Below, piece by piece: positions 32,901 to 42,293 of a stretch of DNA of 64,000 bases (position 1 is the first letter of the stretch; each line of letters opens with the position of its first letter). Origin of the DNA: Amorphus orientalis (lineage in GTDB: Bacteria > Pseudomonadota > Alphaproteobacteria > Rhizobiales > Amorphaceae). Below the pieces are notes generated by a model. It ran no database searches. It was not told where the DNA came from and worked only from the letters and a program-made list of their open reading frames with translations. A program made the position numbers and the translations under genes. The stretch is taken from NCBI RefSeq assembly GCF_030814015.1, contig NZ_JAUSUL010000004.1, forward strand, positions 1 through 64,000. The letters are read 5' to 3'.

Positions 32901-33845
32901 ATGGAACTGAGCGGCCTCATCGGCTACGCCGTCTTCTTCCTGTCCACGGTGTCGATCTACGCGATCCTGGCGCTCGGCCTGAACGTCCAGTGGGGCATGA
33001 CCGGCCAGATCAATATCGGCATCGCCGGCTTCTTCGCCGTCGGCGCCTACACGGCCGCGATCCTGACCAGCGCGCCCAACGCCGCCCATGTCGGCGGCTT
33101 CGAGCTGCCGTTCCTGGTCGGCATTGTCGCCGCAGTGATCACCTCCAGCATCGTGGCCCTGATCATCGGCGCGATCACCGTCAACCTCAGATCCGACTAT
33201 CTGGCGATCGCCACCATCGGCATCGCCGAGATCATCCGCTTCACCTTCCAGAACGAGGAATGGCTGTCCCACGGCGTGCGCGGCATCGCCGACATTCCCC
33301 GCCCCTTCTACGAGGGCAAGGAATCCGGTCTCGTCTTCCTCGCGGTCGCGCTCGTCTCCGTGGCCATCGCCTATTTCCTGGTGGAGCGCGCCCGGGTGGC
33401 GCCCTGGGGCCGGGTCCTGCGCGCCATCCGCGACAACGAGATCGCGACGGAAGCCGCTGGCAAGGACGTGCGCCGCTTCCGCCTGCAGGCCTTCGTGTTC
33501 GGCTCCGCCCTGATGGGCTTCGCCGGCGCGCTCTATGCCCACTTCATCGGCTTCATCTCGCCGGACGCCTTCGAGCCGGTGTTCGCCACCTTCATCGTGT
33601 GGGCGATGCTGATCGCCGGCGGCAGCGGCAACAACAAGGGCGCGCTCCTCGGCGCGATCGTGGTCTGGCTGGTCTGGTCGGGCACGGAGACCCTGGTCGC
33701 CCGCCTGCCCGCCGACATGGCGACCCAGGCCAGTGCTGCCCGCGTGCTGCTGGTCGGCGTGCTTCTGGAGATCGTGCTTCTGACCCGTCCCCAGGGCATC
33801 CTGCCGGAAGAGCGGCCGAAGCTGATCGCCCGCAGGAAGAAGTAG
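32901..33845 (+). CDS. livM: Branched-chain amino acid-type ABC permease (LivM-like)
   Basis: The 314-residue permease shows ALGLNVQWGMTGQINIGIAGFFAVGAY, the long cytoplasmic loop with VLRAIRDNEIATEAAGKDVRRFRLQAF, and AGGSGNNKGALLGAIVVW, as in LivM. GGGGAGG precedes the ATG. It completes livGFHM; the probable binding protein is encoded 3 kb away on the other strand. Confidence 0.92.
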   Translation: MELSGLIGYAVFFLSTVSIYAILALGLNVQWGMTGQINIGIAGFFAVGAYTAAILTSAPNAAHVGGFELPFLVGIVAAVITSSIVALIIGAITVNLRSDYLAIATIGIAEIIRFTFQNEEWLSHGVRGIADIPRPFYEGKESGLVFLAVALVSVAIAYFLVERARVAPWGRVLRAIRDNEIATEAAGKDVRRFRLQAFVFGSALMGFAGALYAHFIGFISPDAFEPVFATFIVWAMLIAGGSGNNKGALLGAIVVWLVWSGTETLVARLPADMATQASAARVLLVGVLLEIVLLTRPQGILPEERPKLIARRKK

Positions 33846-33985
33846 GCGGGCGGCCGCCCCGCCAGGCTGGACCGCGTCAAAGGTACGCTTGACGCAGTCG
33901 CCCGGATTGGACAGACGGGGGCACGCCGCGCGGTCCGGACCGATCGCGCGGACCGTCGTTCCCGCTGCCGTCCAGGAGTTCTCCC

Positions 33986-34366
33986 ATGTACACGATGTTC
34001 AACGAAGCCCACACGGGCCTGGCGCAGCTCGCCCTTCTGTTCACGGTCGCCTGGGCGGTCGTCGCCGCCACCGTTCCCGCCGGCATTTCCGAGATCCGCG
34101 GCTGGCGCAAGTCGATCTACATCGCCGCCATGGCGGTCACCGGCGTGGTCGGGCTGTCCGGCCTTGTCATCATGGTGATGGGGTCCTGGTACGCGTTCGG
34201 CTTCGTCTGGCTCGGGCTTCTCGCCATCGTCCTGCACGGGCTCGCCGGGACGCGCTCGCGCAAGGCCGCCGTTGCGGGCGCCAAGGGCCGGGCGGTCGGC
34301 ATGGCCGCAGCCCAGATCGTTTTCCTCGTCGTCGCCTACGGTCTGATGACCGTCCGCCCGTTCTGA
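33986..34366 (+). CDS. Small four-helix membrane protein of unknown function
   Basis: The 126-residue protein has four predicted membrane helices (about residues 10-32, 42-65, 67-90 and 102-123) with a basic cytoplasmic loop (GTRSRKAAVAGAKGR). I do not recognise a family. It lies 140 bp after livM and 37 bp before the AmpG-like permease on the same strand, so it may be transcribed with the latter. Confidence 0.65.
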   Translation: MYTMFNEAHTGLAQLALLFTVAWAVVAATVPAGISEIRGWRKSIYIAAMAVTGVVGLSGLVIMVMGSWYAFGFVWLGLLAIVLHGLAGTRSRKAAVAGAKGRAVGMAAAQIVFLVVAYGLMTVRPF

Positions 34367-34403
34367 TCGGCGCCCTCCGGCCCGGCGCGATGCGGATCTC
34401 GCC

Positions 34404-35789
34404 ATGACCTCAGCGGACACCGCGCCCCCGTCCAGCAGCCGCAGGGACCGCTTCGTGAAGGCGCTCGCCGTCTTCCTGAAGCCGCGCGTCCTGATCATCC
34501 TGTTTCTGGGCTTCGCCTCGGGCCTGCCGCTGGCGCTCTCCGGCTCCACCCTCGCCCTGCGCATGGCGGACCAGGGCGTCGACCTGTCGACCATCGGCCT
34601 GTTCTCGCTGGCGGGCCTGCCCTACACGATCAAGTTCCTCTGGGCGCCGATCGTCGACGCGACCCGAGTGCCGGTCCTCTCGCGCCTGCTCGGCCGACGG
34701 CGCGGCTGGCTGATCCTCTCCCAGCTCCTTCTGATGGCGGCGATCCTCTATCTCGGCTGGCTCGACCCCACCCTCGTGCCCTGGGCCGTCGCCCTCGGCG
34801 CGGTGCTCGTAGCGATCGCATCGGCCACCCAGGACATCGTCATCGACGCCTTCCGGGTGGAAAGCCTGCCGGACGAGGAACAGGCCGCCGGCATGGCCTG
34901 GTTCGTCTCCGCCTACCGGGTCGGCATGCTCGCCTCCACCGCCGGCGCGGCCCTGCTCGTCTCCGCCCTTCAGCTGCGCGGCTTCGACCTCGCCGATGCC
35001 TGGGGCTGGGCCTATGCCGGCATGGCGGGCCTTGTCCTGATCGGCATGGTCACGACGCTGCTCGCAACCGAGCCCGACCGCGACACGGCGACCGGCGCGG
35101 AGCACGTGGGCGAGGTGCACGACCGCCGCGCCAACCCGGTGATGCGCGTCGCCGTCACCGCCTACGCGGCGTTCCACGAGTTCCTGACCCGCAAGGACGC
35201 CGTCGCGATCCTGCTGTTCGTGGTGCTCTACAAGTTCTGCGATGCATTCGCCGGCGTGATGACCGCCCCCTTCGTCCTCGACATCGGCTTTTCCAAGGCC
35301 GCCTATGCCGGCATCGTCAAAGGCGTCGGCTTCGCGGCCGTGCTGGTGGGCGGGTTCGCCGGCGGCGCCATGGCCAAGGCCATGCCGATGGTTCGGGCGC
35401 TGTGGATCGCAGGTCTCCTGCAGATGGCCTCCAACGTCGTCTTTTCCTGGCAGGCGATGGTCGGGCCGGAACTCTGGGCGCTCTCGGTCACCATCGCGGT
35501 GGAGAACTTCACCGGCGGGCTCGGGACGGTCGTGTTCGTCGCCTATATCTCCAGCCTGTGCACCGATGCGCGCCACACCGCGACCCAGTACGCGCTGCTG
35601 GCGGCGCTGGCCGCCGTCGGGCGCACGGTGCTCGCCGCCACCGCCGGCTATGCGGCGGAAGCCATCGGCTGGGTGTTCTTCTTCGGCCTCACCGCGCTGG
35701 CCGCGATACCCGGCCTCGCGCTCCTGTGGTGGCTCGCCCGGCGCGGCCATTTCCGGCCCGTGCCCGACACCGCCGCCATCCGGGACTAA
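34404..35789 (+). CDS. ampG: MFS transporter, AmpG muropeptide permease family
   Basis: The 461-residue protein has twelve predicted helices and AmpG-type features: FLGFASGLPLALSGSTLALRMADQGVDLSTIGLFSLAGLPYTIKFLWAP, SATQDIVIDAFRVE and ATQYALLAALAAVGRTVLAATAGYAAE. AmpG imports anhydromuropeptides for cell-wall recycling. The symbol rests on these family patterns. It stands as the last plus-strand gene before a converging lipoprotein gene. Confidence 0.85.
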   Translation: MTSADTAPPSSSRRDRFVKALAVFLKPRVLIILFLGFASGLPLALSGSTLALRMADQGVDLSTIGLFSLAGLPYTIKFLWAPIVDATRVPVLSRLLGRRRGWLILSQLLLMAAILYLGWLDPTLVPWAVALGAVLVAIASATQDIVIDAFRVESLPDEEQAAGMAWFVSAYRVGMLASTAGAALLVSALQLRGFDLADAWGWAYAGMAGLVLIGMVTTLLATEPDRDTATGAEHVGEVHDRRANPVMRVAVTAYAAFHEFLTRKDAVAILLFVVLYKFCDAFAGVMTAPFVLDIGFSKAAYAGIVKGVGFAAVLVGGFAGGAMAKAMPMVRALWIAGLLQMASNVVFSWQAMVGPELWALSVTIAVENFTGGLGTVVFVAYISSLCTDARHTATQYALLAALAAVGRTVLAATAGYAAEAIGWVFFFGLTALAAIPGLALLWWLARRGHFRPVPDTAAIRD

Positions 35790-35936
35790 ACACTATCGGC
35801 CAGCCCGGATAACGCCAACCAGCGGACGACCGTCCGCCGGCCGGTCAAGAGGCGCGGAGCGAAGCGACCGGGACGAAAGAGCAGGCCGCCCCCCGGAGCC
35901 GGTGAGCGAAGCGAACTCGGCGTGAGGGGATAGTTC

Positions 35937-36617
35937 CTAACACTGATCCGTCTGAGGCAGCGTGACGACCCCGGTCCGCCCTTGCGGGAAGTTCGACAGC
36001 ACCGCCCGCACCATCGGCTGGGCGACCGGCGCGAACAGACCGCACGGCCCGCGGCTCACCGCGCGCGACTGAAACACCTTCTGGCCCGTCTTGGTGTCGA
36101 TCATGTCCAGCGAGGCGGAGCGGGTGTAGATCGTCTCCGTGCGGACCGCAGGCGTGTAGCCGACGACGCCGAACTGCGGCCCCCAGGCGCCGTAGTAAGG
36201 CCCCGGCCCGTACCAGCCGCCGCCATAGAAGCCGCCGCCGTAGAAGCCCGGCCCGCCCCAGCCAGGTCCGTACCAGCCCGGCCCGACGCCGACATAGCCC
36301 CATTGAGGGATCAGATATTCGGTGGTGACGCGCTGGCCCTTGTCGACCGCGAACCCGAAGAACGCCACCAGCCGCGCCTGCTTGCGGCTGGCGACCCGCG
36401 TGAAACCCTTCTCCGCGAGCACGCCGGCGAGTGTGGCCGCGTTCGTCTGCCAGGCGAGCGACGACGCGTCCATGCCCTTGTAGGGCGCGATATAGACGGT
36501 CTTCGGCGTGATGTCGGCGGGAATGACGGAGTAGGCGTCGACCTGGGTCTGCACCTGCATGCAGCCAGCAAGGGCGACCAGCGCCGCCGCCGCCAGCAAA
36601 ACTCTCAGAGATTTCAT
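35937..36617 (-). CDS. Lipoprotein with a Gly/Tyr/Trp-rich insert (DUF4136-like)
   Basis: The 226-residue protein has a signal with lipobox L-A-G-C and then VQTQVDAYSVIPADITPKTVYIAPYKG, resembling DUF4136 lipoproteins. A central stretch of about 35 residues is built from G-W-Y-G-P-G and G-F-Y-G-G repeats and looks disordered or adhesive. The C-terminal part (SASLDMIDTKTGQKVFQSRAVSRG) returns to the family pattern. The function is unknown. ATG 36617 begins the signal; the frame is open further upstream. Confidence 0.7.
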   Translation of the reverse strand: MKSLRVLLAAAALVALAGCMQVQTQVDAYSVIPADITPKTVYIAPYKGMDASSLAWQTNAATLAGVLAEKGFTRVASRKQARLVAFFGFAVDKGQRVTTEYLIPQWGYVGVGPGWYGPGWGGPGFYGGGFYGGGWYGPGPYYGAWGPQFGVVGYTPAVRTETIYTRSASLDMIDTKTGQKVFQSRAVSRGPCGLFAPVAQPMVRAVLSNFPQGRTGVVTLPQTDQC

Positions 36618-36713
36618 GGACCGTCTTTCCGGGTTCCGCTCCGCGCCCCCACCCAATTGATAGACCGGGCGGGCCGGCGCCGTCATCCCGCAAATCCGGC
36701 TGGCCGCCCACGA

Positions 36714-36746
36714 AAAAGGGCGCGGACCCTTTCGGATCCGCGCCCC
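36714..36746 (-). terminator. Intrinsic terminator after the Liv binding protein gene
   Basis: Read on the minus strand, GGGCGCGGA pairs with TCCGCGCCC around a 10-nt loop and is followed by TTTTTCG. It lies about 45 bp past the stop of the substrate-binding protein gene. Confidence 0.85.
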
Positions 36747-36789
36747 GTGACAGTCCGCGCCCGATGAGATCAGGCGTCAGCAGACCGGA

Positions 36790-37995
36790 TCAGTTGACCT
36801 CGATGATGCTGCCGTCGACGATCTTGCCGTCCTCGAAGGACCACTGGCCGATGGTGCCGGGAACGTCGCCGTTCTCGTCGAAGTCCTGGGAGCCGGCCGC
36901 ACCCTCGTAGTTGATGTCGGTGCCGGCCTTCAGGAGTTCCACGGCCTTGGCGTATTCGCCCGGGCCGACCTTCTCGCCGGGAGGATTGGCAACCTCGACA
37001 AGCGCATCGCGGATCGCGGTGCGGTCGTTGGAGCCGGCCTTCACCGCGGCGAGCGCGATCAGCATGGTCGCGTCATAGGCGGTGTCGATGTAGGGCAGCG
37101 GCGGAACCTCGCCGTATTTCTGCTCATAGGCCTCCTGGAAGGCCTTGAGACCGGCGCTCTCCGGCGACTGCGGCACGGTGCCGTAGGAGCCGTTCATGTA
37201 CTGGGCGCCGATCTGCTCAATCACTTCCGGCGCCTTCATGCCATCGGTGAAGATGAACTTGTCGAAGTGGCCGCCCTCGAGCGCCTGGCGGAGAATGACG
37301 GTGCCGTTCTCCGGATAGGCGATCAGCAGAAGCGCCTCGGCGTCGCCGCTGTCGGCACGCTGGACTTCACCGCGATAGGACGCCTGGCCCTGCTCGAACG
37401 GGATCTTCTCGGAGACGGTGCCGCCCTGCTCGCCGGTGTAGGCCTTCTCGAACGCGTCGGCGAGACCCTGCCCGTAGGCGTTGTTCACGTAGATGATCGA
37501 GACGTTCTTCACGCCCTTCTCGTTGACCAGCTTGGCCAGCGCGATGCCCTGGAAGGCGTCGGACGGCACGGTCCGGAACAGGTAGCCGTTGTCGTTCAGC
37601 GTGGTGATCGTCGGCGAGGTGGACGCGCCGGAGATCTGCACGACGCCTTCGCGGCTGGTCACCGAGGTCGCGACCGGAATGGTCACGCCCGACGACAGCG
37701 CGCCGACGATGGCGTGAACGCCCTCCACGTTCACCAGCTTCTGGGCGGCGTCGACGCCGGCCTGCGGGTTGGTCTGGGTGTCGGCCACGATCACCTCGAC
37801 GTTGCCGCCGCCGTTGTTGATCTCTTCGGCCGCGAGCTGGATGCCGCTGAGATCGGCTTCGCCGTAGGCGGACAGGTCACCCGTCATCGGCATCAAGGCG
37901 CCGATCTTGAGATCCTGGGCAAAGGCCGGCGACGCGAGCGCTACCGCGGTTGCGGCAACCACCGAAGCGGCCGTCATCCAACGATTGATAGCCAT
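36790..37995 (-). CDS. Liv-type periplasmic amino acid-binding protein
   Basis: The 401-residue protein has a signal peptide (INRWMTAASVVAATAVALASPAFA) and a class I binding fold: LKIGALMPMTGDLSAYGEADLSGIQLAAEEIN, VDAAQKLVNVEGVHAIVGALSSG, and NVSIIYVNNAYGQGLADAFEKAY. It should bind a branched-chain or polar amino acid or an amide and feed a LivGFHM system, presumably the one encoded nearby. The open frame extends to 38187, but ATG 37995 starts the signal. It is on the opposite strand from the permease genes. Confidence 0.9.
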   Translation of the reverse strand: MAINRWMTAASVVAATAVALASPAFAQDLKIGALMPMTGDLSAYGEADLSGIQLAAEEINNGGGNVEVIVADTQTNPQAGVDAAQKLVNVEGVHAIVGALSSGVTIPVATSVTSREGVVQISGASTSPTITTLNDNGYLFRTVPSDAFQGIALAKLVNEKGVKNVSIIYVNNAYGQGLADAFEKAYTGEQGGTVSEKIPFEQGQASYRGEVQRADSGDAEALLLIAYPENGTVILRQALEGGHFDKFIFTDGMKAPEVIEQIGAQYMNGSYGTVPQSPESAGLKAFQEAYEQKYGEVPPLPYIDTAYDATMLIALAAVKAGSNDRTAIRDALVEVANPPGEKVGPGEYAKAVELLKAGTDINYEGAAGSQDFDENGDVPGTIGQWSFEDGKIVDGSIIEVN

Positions 37996-38190
37996 CAAAC
38001 ACTCCCTCCTGATGTGGCCGGGGCGTTTCCCGCAGGCTCGAACCAGCCCGTTTTCGGACACCCTCCGGCCGAGTGTGCAACCATTACTATCCGATCCCGT
38101 AAGGCTCGGAAAGAGTGGGCGAATTGTGCCGCTCGACAGACACCCGGCACGGTTCGGGGACTGCGACGGGTCGCTCATTCCTCCCAAGCC

Positions 38191-39678
38191 TCAGCCGCTC
38201 AGCGTCCGCCGTACGGCATCCCGCCATCCTTCGACCCGGCGAAGCCGCTCCTCCTCCGCCATGGCCGGCTCGAACCGGCGTTCCCGCGCCCACATGCGGG
38301 CGAAATCGTCCTCGTCGGGCCAGGCGCCGACTGCCGCGCCTGCGAGCCACGCCGCGCCCAGAGCGGTGGTCTCGGCAATCGCCGGCCGGTCGACCGGATG
38401 GGCGAGCAGGTCGGCAAGGCGCTGCATGGTCCAGTCGCTGACCGCCATGCCGCCGTCGGCCCTCAGCACCGTCGCCTCGCCGCCGGCAAAATCCTCGTGC
38501 ATGGCGGCGTAGAGGTCGCCGGTCTGGAAGCAGACGGATTCCAGGGCGGCCCGCGCCAGCTCCGCCGGCCCGGTTCCGCGCGTCAGGCCGAAGATCGCGC
38601 CGCGCGCCTCCGCGTCCCAGTGGGGCGCGCCGAGCCCGGTGAAGGCCGGCACCAGATAGACGTCCTGGGCGGGGTCGGCGCGCTCCGCCAGCGGCCCGCT
38701 TTCCGCCGCATGCCCGACCACGCCGAGCCCGTCGCGCAGCCACTGGACCGCAGCACCCGCGACGAAGATCGCCCCTTCCAGCGCGTAGCGGGTGCGCCCG
38801 CCGCGGCGGACCGCGATCGTGGTCAGGAGCCGGTTGGAGGAGGCCACCGGCTCGTCCCCGGTGACCAGGAGCACGAAGGCGCCGGTGCCGTAGGTCGCCT
38901 TCATCATGCCGGGCCGAAAACAGGCCTGCCCCAGTGTGGCGGCCTGCTGGTCGCCGGCCACGCCCCGGATCGGGATCGCCGCGCCGATGACCGCCGGATC
39001 CGTCGTGCCGAAATCGCCGTCGCTGTCCCTCACCTCCGGCAGCATCGCCATCGGCACGCCGAACAGCGCGCACAGCTCCGGATCCCAGGCGTTGGCGCGG
39101 ATGTCGAACAGCAGCGTGCGCGAGGCATTGGTCGCGTCGGTGGCGTGGACCCGGCCGCCGGTCAGCCGCCAGATCAGCCAGCTGTCGACCGTGCCGAAGG
39201 CAAGCTCCCCGCGCTCGGCCGCCGCCCGCGCGCCGTCCACGCTGTCCAGCATCCAGGCGATCTTGGTCGCCGAGAAATAAGGATCGAGCAGCAGCCCTGT
39301 GCGCGCGCTCACCATCGGCTCCGCGCCCTCCGCCCTCAGCCGCTCGCAGGCGGCATGGGTGCGCCGGTCCTGCCAGACGATGGCCGGGGCGATCGGCCGC
39401 CCCGTCGTCCGGTCCCAGATGAGCGTCGTCTCGCGCTGATTGGTGATGCCGATCGCGGCGATCTCCCCCGCCTCGCGCCGCGCCCGGGCCAGCACATCGC
39501 GCACCGTCCTGAGCATCGTCTCAATCAGGACTTCCGGGTCGTGCTCGACCCAGCCGGAGCGGGGATAGGACTGGGCGAACTCCTCCTGCGCCACCGCGAC
39601 GACCCGGGTCGGATCGGAAAACAGCATCGCGCGGGTGGACGTGGTGCCCTGGTCGATGGCGAGGATCAGATCCCCCAT
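38191..39678 (-). CDS. glpK: Glycerol kinase
   Basis: The 495-residue FGGY kinase phosphorylates glycerol to glycerol 3-phosphate. It opens [17 protein letters not shown] and contains [32 protein letters not shown] and [16 protein letters not shown], all standard for GlpK. ATG 39678 is used; upstream residues of the open frame are not family-like. No glpF or glpD is adjacent. Confidence 0.95.
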   Translation of the reverse strand: MGDLILAIDQGTTSTRAMLFSDPTRVVAVAQEEFAQSYPRSGWVEHDPEVLIETMLRTVRDVLARARREAGEIAAIGITNQRETTLIWDRTTGRPIAPAIVWQDRRTHAACERLRAEGAEPMVSARTGLLLDPYFSATKIAWMLDSVDGARAAAERGELAFGTVDSWLIWRLTGGRVHATDATNASRTLLFDIRANAWDPELCALFGVPMAMLPEVRDSDGDFGTTDPAVIGAAIPIRGVAGDQQAATLGQACFRPGMMKATYGTGAFVLLVTGDEPVASSNRLLTTIAVRRGGRTRYALEGAIFVAGAAVQWLRDGLGVVGHAAESGPLAERADPAQDVYLVPAFTGLGAPHWDAEARGAIFGLTRGTGPAELARAALESVCFQTGDLYAAMHEDFAGGEATVLRADGGMAVSDWTMQRLADLLAHPVDRPAIAETTALGAAWLAGAAVGAWPDEDDFARMWARERRFEPAMAEEERLRRVEGWRDAVRRTLSG

Positions 39679-39806
39679 GACGGTCTCCCTTTCTTGGTTT
39701 GGCCGGGACAATAAGGGATCATCGATCCCCGGTGCACCCGGACCGGTCGCCCGCTCGCGCACTTTCCGGTTGCACGCCGGCCGAACGTCGCGTATCGGCT
39801 AGATCC

Positions 39807-39869
39807 ATGAGCAGGATCGTTTCCCTCCCCGCGCGCTGGTGGCGCGTCGCTTCCACGGCGGCGCGATAG
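39807..39869 (+). CDS. trpL: trp leader peptide with tandem Trp codons
   Basis: ATG 39807 opens a 20-residue peptide, MSRIVSLPARWWRVASTAAR, with two consecutive TGG codons (39837-39842). It ends at TAG 39867-39869, about 90 bases before trpE(G). Rhizobial trpE(G) genes are known to be controlled by attenuation through such a peptide. CGCGC-TGGTG-GCGCG overlaps the Trp codons, and GCCGCC/GGCGGC follows near 39890-39915 as a possible terminator or antiterminator stem; a strong T run is lacking. Confidence 0.75.
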   Translation: MSRIVSLPARWWRVASTAAR

Positions 39870-39960
39870 GGAGACTCACCCGATTTTGTGCCGCCCGGGA
39901 CGACCGGCGGCGCGCATGCTCTTTCGTCCGTGTTCGTTCCGATAGCCTGGAGCTTGGAGA

Positions 39961-42108
39961 ATGCGGACCACTTCCGAAACGACCTATGAGACCGAAGGCG
40001 GCGTGATCGTGCGCCGCAGGGCCGGCGATGTCGCCTATGGCGATGCGACGGCGTCCTGGATCGCGCGCCTCGACGGCGAGCGCGGCGCCGTGTTCTCGTC
40101 CACCTACGAATATCCCGGCCGCTACACCCGCTGGGACTTCGCCCTCCTCAATCCGCCGGTCGCGATCGAGGCCAAGGGCTACGAGGTCACGATCTCCGCG
40201 CTGAACGCGCGCGGACGCGTGCTCCTGCCCGCCTTCGCGGCCGCCGTCTCCGGGCTCGACTTCGTGACCGTGACGGCCAACGACGCGGACCGGATCGCGC
40301 TCTCCGTCACGCCCGGCACGACGCGCTTTCCCGAAGAGGAGCGCAGCCGCCAACCCTCGGTGTTCGGCGTGGTCCGCGCCCTGATCGCCCACTTCGCCAG
40401 CCACGAGGACGACAAGCTCGGCCTCGCCGGCGCCTTCGGCTACGATCTGGTGCTGCAGTTCGAGCCGATCGAGCGGCAGATCGTCCGGCCGGACGACCAG
40501 CGCGATCTCCTCCTCTATTTGCCTGACGAGGTTCTGGTCGTCGACCACGACGGTCGCGCGGCCACGGTCTATTCCTACGAGTTCGAAGTCGCGGGACAAA
40601 GCACCGAAGGCCTGCCGAGGGACGGCGAGGTCCGGCCCTACCGCGCCCCGGCCGCGGCCGAGGCGACCGGCGACCACGCGCCGGGCGAATACGCTCAGAC
40701 GGTGGAGAAGGCGTTCGGGCCGTTCGCCCGCGGCGAACTGTTCGAGGTGGTGCCGAGCCAGCTCTTCCGAGAGCCCTGCACCGCCTCGCCGGCTGCCGTC
40801 AGCCGCCGCCTCACCGCCATCAACCCGAGCCCCTACGGCTTCTTCATCAATCTCGGCGACAACGAATACCTGGTCGGCGCCTCGCCGGAGATGTTCGTCC
40901 GCGTCACCGGCAAGCGGGTGGAGACCTGCCCGATCTCCGGCACCATCGCCCGCGGCCGGGACGCGATCGAGGACGAGGCCCAGATCCGCCGGCTCCTGAA
41001 CTCCGCCAAGGACGAGACCGAGCTGACCATGTGCTCGGACGTCGACCGCAACGACAAGAGCCGGGTCTGCGAGCCGGGCAGCGTGCGGATGCTGGCCCGC
41101 CGCCAGATCGAGCTTTATTCGCGCCTGATCCACACGGTCGACCATATCGAGGGCACCCTGCTTCCCGAGCGCGATTCCCTCGATGCCTTCCTGTCCCATG
41201 CCTGGGCGGTGACGGTGACCGGCGCGCCGAAGCCGTCCGCCATGCGCTTCATCGAGGCCCACGAGCGCACGCCCCGGGCCTGGTACGGCGGCGCGGTGGG
41301 CATGGCGCTGTTCAACGGCGACATGAACACCGGCCTCACGCTGCGCACCGTGCGCATCAAGGACGGCGTCGCCGAGGTCCGCGCCGGCGCCACGGTGCTG
41401 GCCGATTCCGAGGCGGACGCGGAGGAGCGCGAAACCGAGCTCAAGGCCTCGGCCATGATCGCGGCGATCCGCACCGCCGGCTCCAATTTCGCCTCCGCCC
41501 CCGAACCGAGCGCGCCCGCCACGCCCAGGGGCCGACGGGTTCTGCTGGTCGATCACGAGGATTCCTTCGTCCACACGCTGGCGAACTATCTGCGCCAGGC
41601 CGGCGCCGAGGTCACCACCCTGCGCGGGCCGATCGATGCCGACACCCTGTCGGCGCTCGAAACCGAACTGGTGGTGCTGTCGCCCGGTCCCGGACGGCCG
41701 GCCGACTTCCGGTGCGCGGAGACGATCGCCGCGGCCAGGGGGCTGAGACTTCCGATCTTCGGGGTCTGTCTCGGCCTGCAGGCGATCGTGGAGGCCTTCG
41801 GCGGGAAACTCGCTCAGCTCGACGTGCCCTATCACGGCAAGAGTTCCGACATCAGGCTCGACCCGGATGCGCGCCTGTTCGCCTATCTGCCGGACCATGT
41901 CACCGTCGGCCGCTACCACTCGCTGATCGCCGACCCGGCCGCCATGCCGAACGGGCTGCGGGTGACGGCCCAGACCGCCGACGGCGTCATCATGGCGGTG
42001 GAACACCGCGACGAGCCGATCGCGGCCGTCCAGTTCCATCCGGAATCCATCATGACGCTCGCCGACAATGTGGGTCTGCGCATCGTCGCCAACGCCATGC
42101 AGCTGTAG
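39961..42108 (+). CDS. trpEG: Anthranilate synthase, fused TrpE-TrpG
   Basis: The 715-residue fusion makes anthranilate from chorismate and glutamine. The TrpE part (to about residue 510) has SPEMFVRVTGKRVETCPISGTIARG, KDETELTMCSDVDRNDKSRVC and WAVTVTGAPKPSAMRFIE. A short linker leads to the glutaminase part, RVLLVDHEDSFVHTLANYL, with catalytic Cys603 (GVCLGLQ), His693 and Glu695 (VQFHPES). The fused form is typical of Rhizobiales. A Trp-rich leader peptide upstream implies attenuation control. Confidence 0.95.
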   Translation: MRTTSETTYETEGGVIVRRRAGDVAYGDATASWIARLDGERGAVFSSTYEYPGRYTRWDFALLNPPVAIEAKGYEVTISALNARGRVLLPAFAAAVSGLDFVTVTANDADRIALSVTPGTTRFPEEERSRQPSVFGVVRALIAHFASHEDDKLGLAGAFGYDLVLQFEPIERQIVRPDDQRDLLLYLPDEVLVVDHDGRAATVYSYEFEVAGQSTEGLPRDGEVRPYRAPAAAEATGDHAPGEYAQTVEKAFGPFARGELFEVVPSQLFREPCTASPAAVSRRLTAINPSPYGFFINLGDNEYLVGASPEMFVRVTGKRVETCPISGTIARGRDAIEDEAQIRRLLNSAKDETELTMCSDVDRNDKSRVCEPGSVRMLARRQIELYSRLIHTVDHIEGTLLPERDSLDAFLSHAWAVTVTGAPKPSAMRFIEAHERTPRAWYGGAVGMALFNGDMNTGLTLRTVRIKDGVAEVRAGATVLADSEADAEERETELKASAMIAAIRTAGSNFASAPEPSAPATPRGRRVLLVDHEDSFVHTLANYLRQAGAEVTTLRGPIDADTLSALETELVVLSPGPGRPADFRCAETIAAARGLRLPIFGVCLGLQAIVEAFGGKLAQLDVPYHGKSSDIRLDPDARLFAYLPDHVTVGRYHSLIADPAAMPNGLRVTAQTADGVIMAVEHRDEPIAAVQFHPESIMTLADNVGLRIVANAMQL

Positions 42109-42157
42109 CGCCTTTGCCGCGCGGCCGATCCGTCCGGTCGGCGCACGCCCATCCAGC

Positions 42158-42180
42158 CCCGTGCGGCCGTGCCGCACGGG
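42158..42180. other. Perfect hairpin downstream of trpE(G)
   Basis: CCCGTGCGGC-CGT-GCCGCACGGG has a perfect 10-bp stem but no following T run. It may stabilise the trpE(G) transcript end or help a Rho-dependent stop. Confidence 0.45.
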
Positions 42181-42230
42181 CCCGGTCGCCCCACCACAGG
42201 TGCACGGATGACGGCACCGGAGGCCGAAAG

Positions 42231-42242
42231 TTTAAGCTTAAA
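42231..42242. promoter_or_regulatory. Palindrome TTTAAGCTTAAA upstream of kynA
   Basis: This 12-bp perfect palindrome, AT-rich in GC-rich DNA, lies about 50 bp before the kynA start. It has the form of a MarR/Lrp-type operator. No regulator gene is adjacent. Confidence 0.45.
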
Positions 42243-42293
42243 GCGTTCCGATATCTCGGCTAGGTTGGCGCATCGATTGGAAAGGTGTGACCC

